DNA of 64,000 bases, from positions 1,054,001 through 1,118,000 of the forward strand of contig NZ_CP029495.1 in the NCBI RefSeq assembly GCF_003325475.1, read 5' to 3'. Positions 35,518-44,196 of this stretch are shown here, piece after piece. Origin of the DNA: Chromobacterium phragmitis (GTDB lineage: Bacteria > Pseudomonadota > Gammaproteobacteria > Burkholderiales > Chromobacteriaceae). A program made the translations under genes and the position numbers. The first letter of the stretch is position 1; every line of letters starts with the position of its first letter. The notes below the pieces were generated by a model. The model did not search any database. It was not told the DNA's origin and was given only the letters and a program-made list of their open reading frames with translations.

Positions 35518-36345
35518 ATGGGACAGGTACTCTTCATCGTCTGGCGCGAAAGCGTCGAGGCGCTCTTGGTCGTGGGCATTCTCAATGCCTGGCTGAACCA
35601 TAATCCGGCCGGCCGCGCCGGCAAGCCCTGGCTGTGGAGCGGCGTGGCGCTGGGCATCGCGATGGCGATCGCGCTGGCGGTGGCGCTGTTCACCGCCGGC
35701 AGCCTGATGGCCGGCGCGCAGGACTACTTCCAGACCGCCATGGTGTTCATCGCCGCCGCGCTGATCGTGCAAATGGTGCTGTGGATGCGCGAACATGGCC
35801 GCACGCTGAAGAAAGAGCTGGAAAGCGGCTTGTCGGAGAAGGCCGCCAGCGGCAGCTGGTGGGGCGTGACCGTGCTGGCCGCGCTGGCCATCGCCCGCGA
35901 AGGCAGCGAGACCGTGGTCTTCCTCTACGGCATGCTGGCGGAAGCCGGCGGCATGGAACTGGTGAAAATGGCCGGCGCCGGCGCGGCCGGCCTGGCGCTC
36001 GCCTTCCTCACCTTTTACGTGCTGCAGCTGGGCGGCAAGGTGCTGTCCTGGCGGCTGTTCTTCCGCGTCACCGAGATCATGCTGCTGCTGCTGGGCGCGT
36101 CCCTGTTCCTGTCCGGCGTGGAAAAGCTGATCTCGATGGACGTGCTGCCGGCGCTGGTAGACCCGCTGTGGGACAGCTCGGCGCTGCTTGACGACATGAG
36201 TCCGGTAGGCGGCGTGGTGGCCGCGCTGACCGGCTACCGCTCGCACCCGGCGCTGACCAGCCTGCTCGCCTACCTGCTGTTCTGGGGCGCGATCTGGTCG
36301 CTGTTCCAGTGGCGCAACCGCCGCCAGGCCGCCGCCCCCGCATGA
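35518..36345 (+). CDS. ftrC: FTR1-family iron permease FtrC
   Basis: A 275-residue membrane protein with seven predicted helices. Both REXXE iron-binding motifs are present: REsvE in IVWRESVEALLVV near the N-terminus and REgsE in AIAREGSETVVFLYG. These carry Fe(III) through the inner membrane, coupled to periplasmic oxidation in homologous systems. Its stop overlaps the ftrD start in ATGA. Confidence 0.93.
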   Translation: MGQVLFIVWRESVEALLVVGILNAWLNHNPAGRAGKPWLWSGVALGIAMAIALAVALFTAGSLMAGAQDYFQTAMVFIAAALIVQMVLWMREHGRTLKKELESGLSEKAASGSWWGVTVLAALAIAREGSETVVFLYGMLAEAGGMELVKMAGAGAAGLALAFLTFYVLQLGGKVLSWRLFFRVTEIMLLLLGASLFLSGVEKLISMDVLPALVDPLWDSSALLDDMSPVGGVVAALTGYRSHPALTSLLAYLLFWGAIWSLFQWRNRRQAAAPA

Positions 36346-37793
36346 AGCCGCCCCGTCAACCCCGCCCGCCGCAACGGGTGATCCCCATCGTCGCCGCCCC
36401 CGCCGGCGGCGGTTCCTGTATGCCAGAGCGCCAGCCGCGCGGCCTGCTGGCGCTCGCGGGCGCCTGGCTGCGCGACCACGCCGCCCTGTTGCGCTGGCTG
36501 CAATGGGCGGTGGTGCTGGTCTACGCCTTTCTGCTGATCGTTCCCGCCTGCCTGGAACTGCCGGGCGACGCGGCGCGGATGTGGAACAACCTGACCATCT
36601 TCGCCCAGTTCGTGTTCTGGGGCATCTGGTGGCCGTTCGTGCTGCTGTCCATGGTGCTGTTCGGCCGCCTGTGGTGCGGCGTGCTGTGTCCGGAAGGCGC
36701 GCTGTCGGAATGGGCGGCGCGCAAGGGCATGGGCCGGCCGATTCCGCGCTGGATGCGCTGGGGCGGCTGGCCTTTCGTCGCCTTCGTGCTGACCACCGTT
36801 TACGGCCAGCTGGTCAGCGTCTACCAATATCCCAAGGCGGCGCTGCTGGTGCTGGGCGGCTCCACCGTGGCCGCCGTCGCCGTCGGCTTCGTCTACACCC
36901 GCGGCAAGCGCGCCTGGTGCCGCCACCTGTGTCCGGTCAATGGCGTGTTCGGCCTCCTGTCCAAGCTGGCGCCGCTGCATTACCGCGTCGACGAAGCCGC
37001 CTGGAAGGCCTCGCATGAGCGGACGCCGGCGGTGGATTGCGCGCCGCTGCAACCCTTGCGCCACATGCAGGGCGGCAGCGGCTGCCATATGTGCGGCCGC
37101 TGCAGCGGCCACCGCGGCGCGATCGAGCTCAGCCTGCGCTCGTCCAGCGACGAGGTGGTGCGCGTAGCCGAGAAAGAAGCCGACGGCTGGCAGACCGCGC
37201 TGATCGTCTATGGCCTGCTGGGCGTGGCGATGGGCGCCTTCCACTGGACCATGAGTCCCTGGTTCGTCGCGTTGAAGCAGGCCGCCGCCGAGTGGCTGGT
37301 GGACCGCGACATCATGTGGCCGCTGGATACCGAAGCCCCATGGTGGCTGCTCACCCACTACCCGATGCACAACGACGTGTTTTCCTGGCTGGACGGCGCG
37401 TCGCTGATCGCCTACGTCGCCGCCACCGCGCTGGTGCTCGGCACCGGCATCCTGGCCTCCCTCGCCCTGTCGGTGGCCGTTTCCGGCCGCTGGCGGACGC
37501 AGCGTCTGCACCATCTGGCGCAGGCGCTGATCCCGCTGGCCGGCTGCGGCGTGTTTCTCGGCCTGTCGGCGCTGACCGTGACGCTGCTGAAGGCCGAAGG
37601 CCTGGACATGCGCTGGGTCAACGATGCCCGCCTCGTCCTGCTCGCCGGCGCCAATCTATGGGCGCTGCGGCTGGCTTTCGGCATCCTCGGCCGCTGGCAG
37701 GCCGGCCCGCGCCGCTGGGACGCGCTACTGCCGTTCTGCGGCGCGCTGGCGCTGGTCGACTGCGCCTGGGGCTTCATGTTCTGGTGGTGGTAA
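36342..37793 (+). CDS. ftrD: Polyferredoxin-like membrane protein FtrD
   Basis: A 483-residue protein with six or more membrane helices and cysteine clusters for iron-sulfur centres: CGVLCPEG, CRHLCPVNG and CHMCGRCSG. This is the NapH/FtrD-type ferredoxin arrangement. FtrD is thought to accept the electron from FtrB-mediated iron oxidation and return it to the inner membrane. The N-terminal 35 residues are proline-rich. It is last in the ftr operon; an inverted repeat lies 18 bases downstream. Confidence 0.87.
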   Translation: MKPPRQPRPPQRVIPIVAAPAGGGSCMPERQPRGLLALAGAWLRDHAALLRWLQWAVVLVYAFLLIVPACLELPGDAARMWNNLTIFAQFVFWGIWWPFVLLSMVLFGRLWCGVLCPEGALSEWAARKGMGRPIPRWMRWGGWPFVAFVLTTVYGQLVSVYQYPKAALLVLGGSTVAAVAVGFVYTRGKRAWCRHLCPVNGVFGLLSKLAPLHYRVDEAAWKASHERTPAVDCAPLQPLRHMQGGSGCHMCGRCSGHRGAIELSLRSSSDEVVRVAEKEADGWQTALIVYGLLGVAMGAFHWTMSPWFVALKQAAAEWLVDRDIMWPLDTEAPWWLLTHYPMHNDVFSWLDGASLIAYVAATALVLGTGILASLALSVAVSGRWRTQRLHHLAQALIPLAGCGVFLGLSALTVTLLKAEGLDMRWVNDARLVLLAGANLWALRLAFGILGRWQAGPRRWDALLPFCGALALVDCAWGFMFWWW

Positions 37794-37810
37794 AACCTTG
37801 GTAGGGGGAT

Positions 37811-37835
37811 GACACTGTGCGATAACTACAGTGTC
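37811..37835. promoter_or_regulatory. Inverted repeat between ftrD and the solute-binding protein gene
   Basis: GACACTGT (37811-37818) and ACAGTGTC (37828-37835) are perfect inverted arms with nine bases between. It could be an operator for the next gene, whose ATG is 19 bases away, or a 3' hairpin of the ftr operon; no T tract follows. Confidence 0.4.
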
Positions 37836-37853
37836 CCTCCGCTAGGAAAAGCC

Positions 37854-38618
37854 ATGTGGCGTCTGCTGCTATCCGCTCTCGCTTTGTCCTTGGCCTGCCG
37901 CGCCCAGGCTGCCGAGCAAACAGTGGACCTAGCCACCGGGGAGTGGCCGCCCTACGTGTCCCAGCAACTCCCGGAACAGGGCGTGTTCACCGAAATCGTC
38001 CGCGAGGCCTTCCGCCGCGCCGGCTACCAGGCCCGCATGTCCTTCCAGAGCTGGCCGCAGACAGAGCTGCTGACCAAATCCGGCAAGACCGCCGCGGCCT
38101 TCCCCTACCGTCCGACGCCCGAGCGGGAAAAGGACTTCGACTTTTCCGTTCCGCTGATGCACTCCACCAGCTACCTGTTCTATCACAAACCCCACCTGCC
38201 GAACCCGCCGCAACAGTTCCAGTCGCTGGACGAATTGCGAAGCTATCGCATCGCCATACAACTGGGCTACTGGTATCTGCCGCTGTTCCAGCGGCATCGG
38301 CTCAACACGCTGATGACCAGCGACGAGACCAACGCGCTGCGGCAGCTCTACCTGGGGCATCTGGACTTGGTGCCCATGGTGCTGGAGCGCGGACTCTACC
38401 AGATCCACCACGTTTTTCCGGGGCGCGAGAAAGAGTTTGGCTACATCTCAACCCCGCTGGACAAGGAAACGGCGCTGGCGCTGATGTTCTCGCGCAGCTA
38501 TCCGCAGGCGGAGCGCATCCGCGAAGACTTCGGCCGGGCGCTGGCGCAGATGGAAAAGGACGGCAGCCTGAAGGCGATCTACCAGCGCCACTTCCCAGAG
38601 GCTACGCCGCCGCGGTGA
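37854..38618 (+). CDS. Periplasmic solute-binding protein, family 3 (amino-acid type)
   Basis: A 254-residue protein with a signal peptide (about 1-19, ending AQA-AE) and the SBP_bac_3 fold: DLATGEWPPYVSQQLPEQGVFTEIVREAFRRAGY, a hinge, and DFDFSVPLMHSTSYLFYH. The start has AGGA seven bases upstream. There is no permease or ATPase next to it, so it is an orphan that may work with a distant transporter or feed a sensor. It overlaps convergent ybaK by 17 bases. The ligand cannot be read from sequence. Confidence 0.82.
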   Translation: MWRLLLSALALSLACRAQAAEQTVDLATGEWPPYVSQQLPEQGVFTEIVREAFRRAGYQARMSFQSWPQTELLTKSGKTAAAFPYRPTPEREKDFDFSVPLMHSTSYLFYHKPHLPNPPQQFQSLDELRSYRIAIQLGYWYLPLFQRHRLNTLMTSDETNALRQLYLGHLDLVPMVLERGLYQIHHVFPGREKEFGYISTPLDKETALALMFSRSYPQAERIREDFGRALAQMEKDGSLKAIYQRHFPEATPPR

Positions 38619-39084
38619 CCAGCGTAGGCTGCAACACCCGGATCACTTCCCGCGGATCGACGCCGACCAGAAAACCGCGCTTGCCGCCGTTGATGTAAAT
38701 CACCGGCAGCTCGGCGATGCTGGCCTCCATATACACCGGCATCGGGTGGCGGGTGCCGAAAGGGCTGGTGCCGCCTACCTGGTAGCCGCTGTGCTTGTCC
38801 GCGGTTTTCGGATCGCAGGGATGGACTTTCTTGACGCCGATCTGCTTGGCCAGCATGCCGGTGCCCACTTCGCAGTCGCCGTGCATCAGCACGATCAACG
38901 GACGCTTGTTCTCGTCCTCCATGATCAGCGTCTTCACCACCGCGTGCTCGTCCACGCCCAGCTCGCGCGCCGACACCGTGGTGCCGCCCTTATCCTCGTA
39001 CTTGTACAGATGTTCGGTGTAATCCACCTTGTGCTCGCGCAGCGCGCGGATGGCCTGAGTGACCGGGGCTTTTTCCTTGGACAT
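38602..39084 (-). CDS. ybaK: Cys-tRNA(Pro)/Cys-tRNA(Cys) deacylase YbaK
   Basis: A 160-residue YbaK/EbsC-type trans-editing protein that hydrolyses Cys-tRNA(Pro) made by mischarging prolyl-tRNA synthetase. It has TPVTQAIRALREHKVDY-like opening (APVTQAIRALREHKVDYT), VVKTLIMEDENK, MLAKQIGVKKV and the GYQVGGTSPFGTR signature. An open frame extends ten codons upstream to another ATG but the family starts near MSKEK. It overlaps the convergent solute-binding protein gene by 17 bases. Confidence 0.9.
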   Translation of the reverse strand: MSKEKAPVTQAIRALREHKVDYTEHLYKYEDKGGTTVSARELGVDEHAVVKTLIMEDENKRPLIVLMHGDCEVGTGMLAKQIGVKKVHPCDPKTADKHSGYQVGGTSPFGTRHPMPVYMEASIAELPVIYINGGKRGFLVGVDPREVIRVLQPTLVTAAA

Positions 39085-39155
39085 GATGTTTCGCTTGCGA
39101 TGAAAACAAAACACCCGACTTTAAAACCGCGACCGCCCGCTGCCAAGCCGGGGGA

Positions 39156-39773
39156 TCAAGCTTTGCGCGACCGCCACCACAAGCGCAGCCCCAACAGCAG
39201 GACAAGCACCGCGCCATAGATCGCGGGCTGGGTGATGTCCAGTTTCACCAGCCACCAGTAATGAAGCACCGCCAGCACCGCCACCGGATACACCAGACGG
39301 TGCAGCTTGCCCCAATTGCGCTTCAGCCGCCTCATCCAGCCCTGGGTGGAGGTCAGCGCCAACGGCGACATCAAAACGATGGCGGCGAAGCCTATGGTAA
39401 TGAAGGGCCGCTTGGCGATGTCCTTCAAGATATGCTGCCAGTCGAAGAACTGGTCCAGCCAGACATAGGTGGCGAAATGCAGGCTGGCGTAGAAAAAGGC
39501 GAACAGGCCCAGCATGCGCCGGCACTTCAAAGGCCAGGCCTGGCCGGTGAAACGGCGCAGCGGCGTCATCGCCAGCGTGGCCAGCAGCCACACCAGCGTC
39601 CAGGTGCCGGTGGAACGGGTGATGAACTCGATCGGGTTCACCGCCTCGCCCATCAATACGATCCAGGCAGCCCGCGCCAGCGGCAGCAGACAGGCGATGA
39701 ACAGCAACGCCTTGCCGATGGCGAGGCGGCGTCCGGCCGGCGCGGCGTGGAGTTTCATGCGCAGCGTCGTCAT
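39156..39773 (-). CDS. msrQ: MsrQ, heme-binding membrane subunit of MsrPQ
   Basis: A 205-residue membrane protein with six predicted helices. The family signature is visible in TGTWTLVWLLATLAMTPLRR, MLGLFAFFYASLHFATYVWLDQ and RNWGKLHRLVYPVAVLAVLHYWW, including the heme-ligand histidines. It passes quinone-derived electrons to MsrP for repair of oxidised methionine in periplasmic proteins. The start overlaps the msrP stop in TGATG. Confidence 0.93.
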   Translation of the reverse strand: MTTLRMKLHAAPAGRRLAIGKALLFIACLLPLARAAWIVLMGEAVNPIEFITRSTGTWTLVWLLATLAMTPLRRFTGQAWPLKCRRMLGLFAFFYASLHFATYVWLDQFFDWQHILKDIAKRPFITIGFAAIVLMSPLALTSTQGWMRRLKRNWGKLHRLVYPVAVLAVLHYWWLVKLDITQPAIYGAVLVLLLGLRLWWRSRKA

Positions 39774-40690
39774 CAATAGTTCTTCCTCAAGTCCATGCCG
39801 CGGTACAAGCCGGCCACCTGGTCGGCGTAGCCGTTGAACGGCAGCGTCTTGCGCTTGAAAAACTCTCCGATGCGGCGTTCGGACGCCTGGCTCCAGCGCG
39901 GGTGGTCGACATCCGGATTCACATTGGAATAGAAGCCGTACTCGCGGGCATTGGCCATATTCCAGCTGGTGGCCGGCATCGTTTCCTGCAGCCGGATGCG
40001 CACGATGGACTTGATGCTCTTGAAGCCGTACTTCCACGGCACCACCAGCCGGATCGGCGCGCCGTTCTGATTAGGCAGGACATTGCCGTACAAGCCGACG
40101 GCGAGAATCGCCAATGGGTGCATGGCCTCGTCGATGCGCAAGCCCTCGCGGTACGGCCAGTCCAGCACCGGAGAGCGCTGGCCGGGCATTTCGCCAGGCC
40201 GCTGCAAGGTTTCGAACGCCACGTACTTGGCGCGCGAGGTGGGATTCATCTGCTTGATCAGGCTGGCGAGCGGAAAGCCCACCCAGGGAATGACCATGCT
40301 CCAGCCCTCGACGCAGCGCAGCCGGTAGACGCGCTCCTCCAGCGGAAACTTCAGCAGCTCCTCGATGGAGAAATGACGCGGCTTGGCCACCTCGCCGTCC
40401 ACCAGCACGCTCCAAGGCCGCGTTTTCAAGCTGCCGGCGCTGGCGGCCGGATCGGACTTGCCAGTGCCGAACTCGTAGAAATTGTTGTAGCTGGTGATGT
40501 CCTTCAGGCTGTTGGGCTTGTCGTTGGACGCCAGTTGCGACAGCGGGCTCTTTTTGGCGTTGAGGCCGGCCAGCGTCTCGGCGGACAGCAATAACCCGGC
40601 GGCGCCCAGCATGAACGCGCGGCGATTGAAATAAACCGATTCGCTGGTGATTTCCGACGGCGAATGGTCGGCGGGTTTGCGGATCAACAT
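39773..40690 (-). CDS. msrP: MsrP, protein-methionine-sulfoxide reductase catalytic subunit
   Basis: A 305-residue periplasmic molybdoenzyme of the sulfite-oxidase fold. A twin-arginine-type signal is visible (NRRAFMLGAAGLLLSA, RR at 23-24). The molybdenum-ligating C126 is in YRLRCVEGWSM, and WKYGFKSIKSIVRI is typical of the family. It reduces both sulfoxide stereoisomers in oxidised periplasmic proteins. AGGAG precedes the ATG by seven bases. It is transcribed with msrQ; no HprSR-type regulator is nearby. Confidence 0.94.
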   Translation of the reverse strand: MLIRKPADHSPSEITSESVYFNRRAFMLGAAGLLLSAETLAGLNAKKSPLSQLASNDKPNSLKDITSYNNFYEFGTGKSDPAASAGSLKTRPWSVLVDGEVAKPRHFSIEELLKFPLEERVYRLRCVEGWSMVIPWVGFPLASLIKQMNPTSRAKYVAFETLQRPGEMPGQRSPVLDWPYREGLRIDEAMHPLAILAVGLYGNVLPNQNGAPIRLVVPWKYGFKSIKSIVRIRLQETMPATSWNMANAREYGFYSNVNPDVDHPRWSQASERRIGEFFKRKTLPFNGYADQVAGLYRGMDLRKNY

Positions 40691-40836
40691 GGCGGATCTC
40701 CTGTCGTTTCCACTTGGTCGGGCGACCTTCCGGATTCTGACAGTAGTTCATGAAAACAGTTTTGTCCGGCCAGGCGATGCTGACAGAGCCCCGCAAAATG
40801 CTTGAGCCGAGGCCAGCCGGCGCGAGCCGCGCGCCG

Positions 40837-41754
40837 CTAGGGCCGCCAAGCGCGCCCCAGCGCGCTGCCCTGCCCGCCATCCCGCGCCAGCCGCTCCCCT
40901 ATCGCCTGCAGCGCGGCCCAGCGCGGCCCGCACCAGTCGGGCGCGATCAGCGTCGGCGCCTGGGCGGAGGCCGAAATCCGGTGATAGACGACCTCCGGCG
41001 GCGTATGGCGGATCAGATCGGCGGCAAGGTCGGCATAGGCGTCCAGCCCCATCGGCGCGACCTCGCCGCGCCGGTATTGCGCGGCCATACGGCTGCCTCG
41101 GACTATCATCAGCGGATGCAGCTTCACCCCCTCCGCGCCGATGTCCAGCACCGTGCGCAGGGTCGCATGGGCATCCTCCGCGTCCTCGCCCGGCAGGCCG
41201 GCGATCAGATGCGCGCACACCTTGAGGCCTCTTGCGTGGGCGCGGGCGACGGCGTCGCGGTAGTCGTCCAGCCCATGGCCGCGACGGATCAAGACCTGGG
41301 TGCGGTCGTGCGCGGTCTGCAGCCCCAGCTCCAACCATACTTCGGCGCCGCCATCCTGGTACGAGGCCAGAAGGTCCAGCGCGGCGTCCGGCACGCAGTC
41401 CGGCCGGGTGCCGACGCATAGCCCCACCACGCCGGCGCCGGCCACCGCCTCGTCATACAGCGCGCGCAGCGTATCCACCTCGGCATAGGTGCTGGTATAG
41501 GCCTGAAAATAGGCCAGGTATTTCCGCGCCCGGTCGGTCTTGCCCTTTTCGCGCGCCAGTTGCTGGCTAATGGACAGCTGCGCCGACTCGCGGCCGAAGC
41601 TGCGCACATTGCAAAAGGTGCAGCCGCCGCGATCCAGCGTGCCGTCGCGGTTGGGGCAGGTGAAATCGCCGGCCAGCGACAGCTTGTGCACAGTCTCGCC
41701 GAAGCGTCGTTTCAGGTAATGGCCGAAGGTGTGGAGGTGGCGGGTGAAATCCAT
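40837..41754 (-). CDS. TIGR01212-type radical SAM protein (YhcC-like)
   Basis: A 305-residue radical SAM enzyme. The cluster cysteines are in TCPNRDGTLDRGGCTFCN, a variant spacing typical of the YhcC/TIGR01212 group. The barrel has GLCVGTRPDC, WLELGLQTAHDRT and LIAGLPGEDAEDA. The C-terminal end YHRISASAQAP is also characteristic. The reaction catalysed is not established. Upstream it faces a small membrane protein gene on the same strand. Confidence 0.87.
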   Translation of the reverse strand: MDFTRHLHTFGHYLKRRFGETVHKLSLAGDFTCPNRDGTLDRGGCTFCNVRSFGRESAQLSISQQLAREKGKTDRARKYLAYFQAYTSTYAEVDTLRALYDEAVAGAGVVGLCVGTRPDCVPDAALDLLASYQDGGAEVWLELGLQTAHDRTQVLIRRGHGLDDYRDAVARAHARGLKVCAHLIAGLPGEDAEDAHATLRTVLDIGAEGVKLHPLMIVRGSRMAAQYRRGEVAPMGLDAYADLAADLIRHTPPEVVYHRISASAQAPTLIAPDWCGPRWAALQAIGERLARDGGQGSALGRAWRP

Positions 41755-41830
41755 CGGGCTGCCGACAAAAGGCCGCAGTCTAGCGCGGCGGCTGCGATGG
41801 CAAAATGCGCCGGATCAAGGACTTGTCGAT

Positions 41831-42013
41831 TCAGATGTTGCGCCAGCCCAGCCAGTACAGCGCGCAGAACAGGCCGGCGCTGACCAGCAGCGCGATGGCC
41901 AGCGCGGAGACGAGCTCGTGCACGTTGCGGCGCTGGCTGGGCTTGAGGAACCAGCGGGCGACCGCCCAGGCCAGCAGGCACAGCACGAAGAATTTGAACA
42001 GGCGTCCGAACAT
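41831..42013 (-). CDS. Small predicted membrane protein
   Basis: A 60-residue product with two hydrophobic helices (LFKFFVLCLLAWAVARWFL and LVSALAIALLVSAGLFCALYWLGW) separated by the basic loop KPSQRRNVHE, giving a sensible two-pass topology. No Shine-Dalgarno sequence is evident. I do not recognise a family. It is kept because hydrophobic pattern and charge distribution look protein-like; it could still be chance in GC-rich DNA. Confidence 0.5.
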   Translation of the reverse strand: MFGRLFKFFVLCLLAWAVARWFLKPSQRRNVHELVSALAIALLVSAGLFCALYWLGWRNI

Positions 42014-42176
42014 GATGGGGACCGTGGCGGGGACCCGGCCGATTATCCCGGCGCGCCATACTCCCGCGCAAGCTTATGTTATGGATATAATCAACCGGTA
42101 GCCGCAGGAGACCGCGTCACGACATGCCCCGGCAGAGGGCGGCGGGCGCGGACAAATACGAAGAGGCAACCCACTG

Positions 42177-43319
42177 ATGACCGACACCCATTGTTCGGTA
42201 GGCATCGTCGCGCCCCAGGATGCCGCGTTCGATGTCCCCCTGCCGCTGGCCAGCGGCGCCGCGCTGCCCGGCTACCAGCTGCGCTTTGAAACCTATGGCG
42301 AGCTCAATGCCGACAAGAGCAACGCCATCCTGATCTGCCACGCGCTGTCCGGCCATCATCACGTCGCCGGCCGCCACCATGCCGATGAGAAAACGGCCGG
42401 CTGGTGGGACAATATGATAGGCCCCGGCAAACCGATAGACACCGCCCGCTTCTTCGTCGTCGGCGTCAACAATCTGGGCGGCTGCCACGGCAGCACCGGC
42501 CCGTCCAGCGTCAACCCGGCCACTGGCCAGCCCTGGGGCTCGGCCTTCCCGGTGGTGACGGTGCCGGACTGGGTCAACGCGCAGGCGCGGCTGGCCGACC
42601 GCCTGGGCATTGAGCGCTGGGCGGCGGTGATCGGCGGCTCGCTGGGCGGCATGCAGGCGCTGCACTGGAGCGTCGCCTACCCCGACCGCGTCGCCCACGC
42701 GCTGGTGATCGCCTCCGCGCCCAAGCTGTCGGCGCAAAACATCGCCTTCAACGACGTGGCGCGCCAAGCCATCCTCACCGACCCCGATTTCTGCGGCGGC
42801 GACTTCTACCAGCAGGGCACCATCCCCCGCCGCGGCCTCAGGCTGGCGCGGATGCTGGGCCACATCACCTATCTGTCCGACGACGGCATGGGCGAGAAAT
42901 TCGGCCGCATGCTGCGCTCCGGCGAATACCGCTTCGGCTACGACGTGGAATTCGAAATCGAAAGCTATCTGCGCTACCAAGGCGACAAGTTCTCCGACTA
43001 CTTCGACGCCAACACTTATCTGCTGATGACCAAGGCGCTGGACTACTTCGACCCCGCGGCCGCCCATGGCGGCGACCTGGCCGCCGCGCTGAAGCCGGCG
43101 CAGGCGCAGTTTCTGCTAGCCAGCTTCACCAGCGACTGGCGCTTCTCGCCAGAACGCTCGCGCGAGACGGTGCAAGCGCTGATCGCCGCCGGCAAGCGCG
43201 TCAGCTACGCCGAAATCGAATCGGCGCACGGCCACGACGCCTTCCTGATGACCGACCAACCATACGTGGACCTGATGCGCGCCTACCTGGACCGCGTGGC
43301 CAAGGAGGTGAACGCATGA
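42177..43319 (+). CDS. metX: Homoserine O-acyltransferase MetX
   Basis: A 380-residue alpha/beta-hydrolase enzyme that acylates homoserine in the first committed step of methionine synthesis. The nucleophile is S155 in VIGGSLGGMQAL; D320 in SDWRFSP and H353 in AHGHDAFL complete the triad. NNLGGCHGSTGPSSVNP is a family signature. In many proteobacteria MetX paired with MetW uses succinyl-CoA and not acetyl-CoA, so the acyl donor is left open. The stop overlaps the metW start by four bases. GAGG lies ten bases upstream. Confidence 0.93.
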   Translation: MTDTHCSVGIVAPQDAAFDVPLPLASGAALPGYQLRFETYGELNADKSNAILICHALSGHHHVAGRHHADEKTAGWWDNMIGPGKPIDTARFFVVGVNNLGGCHGSTGPSSVNPATGQPWGSAFPVVTVPDWVNAQARLADRLGIERWAAVIGGSLGGMQALHWSVAYPDRVAHALVIASAPKLSAQNIAFNDVARQAILTDPDFCGGDFYQQGTIPRRGLRLARMLGHITYLSDDGMGEKFGRMLRSGEYRFGYDVEFEIESYLRYQGDKFSDYFDANTYLLMTKALDYFDPAAAHGGDLAAALKPAQAQFLLASFTSDWRFSPERSRETVQALIAAGKRVSYAEIESAHGHDAFLMTDQPYVDLMRAYLDRVAKEVNA

Positions 43320-43912
43320 GCGCCGCCCACACGCTCCGCCCCGACCTCAGACTGATCGCCGACTGGATCTCCCCCCATAGCCGGGTGCTGGATTTGGGCT
43401 GCGGCGACGGCCAACTGCTGGCCGCGCTGCAACAAGACAAGCATATCCGCGGCTACGGCGTGGACTTCGACGTCGCCAACGTGGTGCGCTGCGTCGCCGC
43501 CGGCGTCAACGCGGTGCAGGGCGATCTGGAAAGCGGCCTGGCCGATTTCGGCGACCACCGCTTTGACCACGTGGTGCTGTCGCAGACGATACAGGCGATG
43601 CGGCACACCGAGGCCATCCTCAACGAGATGCTGCGCGTCGGCCGCGAGGCCATCGTCACCTTCCCCAATTTCGGCTACTGGCAGAACCGGCTGCAGATCC
43701 TGAAGGGCCATATGCCGGTATCCGACACCATCCCCTACCAGTGGTACGACACCCCCAACATCCACTGGTGCATGCTGGGAGACTTCGAGGAACTCTGCGC
43801 CAAGAACGGCATCCGAGTGGTTCAGAGGGTGGTCATGGACAAGGGCAAGCGGGTATCCTTGCTGCCTAATCTGCGCGGCAGCCTGGCCTTCTACCGGGTG
43901 GCGCGCGGCTGA
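43316..43912 (+). CDS. metW: Methionine biosynthesis protein MetW
   Basis: A 198-residue SAM-dependent methyltransferase-fold protein. SAM-binding motif VLDLGCGDGQLLAAL is near the N-terminus, and HVVLSQTIQAMRHTEAILNEMLRVG, FPNFGYWQNRLQI and PYQWYDTPNIHWC are typical of MetW. It is needed with MetX for methionine synthesis in several proteobacteria, apparently as an activator of MetX. It is translationally coupled to metX. Confidence 0.94.
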   Translation: MSAAHTLRPDLRLIADWISPHSRVLDLGCGDGQLLAALQQDKHIRGYGVDFDVANVVRCVAAGVNAVQGDLESGLADFGDHRFDHVVLSQTIQAMRHTEAILNEMLRVGREAIVTFPNFGYWQNRLQILKGHMPVSDTIPYQWYDTPNIHWCMLGDFEELCAKNGIRVVQRVVMDKGKRVSLLPNLRGSLAFYRVARG

Positions 43913-43937
43913 TTCCGCCTCGCACAAGGAGAGACGC

Positions 43938-44126
43938 ATGCGCCTGTTGCTGGCCATTTTCCTGCCCTGGCTGCAGTTTTTCACCATAGGCCGGCCATTC
44001 GCCGGCTTGTTCTGCCTGCTATTGCAACTGACCGTGATAGGCTGGTTGCCTGCCGCGCTGTGGTCGGTGTACGCGCTGAGTCAATACAAGACCGATCAGA
44101 AAATTGAGCGGGCGCTGCGGCGCTGA
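43938..44126 (+). CDS. yqaE: YqaE/Pmp3-family small membrane protein
   Basis: A 62-residue protein with two membrane helices (LLLAIFLPWLQFFTIG and FCLLLQLTVIGWLPAALWSVYAL) and a charged C-terminal tail, the pattern of YqaE/Pmp3 (UPF0057) proteins that affect membrane potential. AAGGAG lies seven bases before the ATG. It follows metW by 26 bases on the same strand. Confidence 0.75.
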   Translation: MRLLLAIFLPWLQFFTIGRPFAGLFCLLLQLTVIGWLPAALWSVYALSQYKTDQKIERALRR

Positions 44127-44196
44127 CGCCGCGCTCAACCCGCCCTCCGCCCGCGTCCGCCGCGGGCGCTCCTTCCACCACAAGCACAACAAGCAC

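Noticed and set aside
40818..40836. GC-rich inverted repeat near the end of the radical SAM gene as a terminator
   Set aside because: The stem is short, abuts the coding end and has no T tract on either strand.
42086..42091. TATAAT ahead of metX as a promoter
   Set aside because: The -10 match is perfect but no acceptable -35 hexamer occurs 15 to 19 bases upstream, so it is not listed as a promoter.
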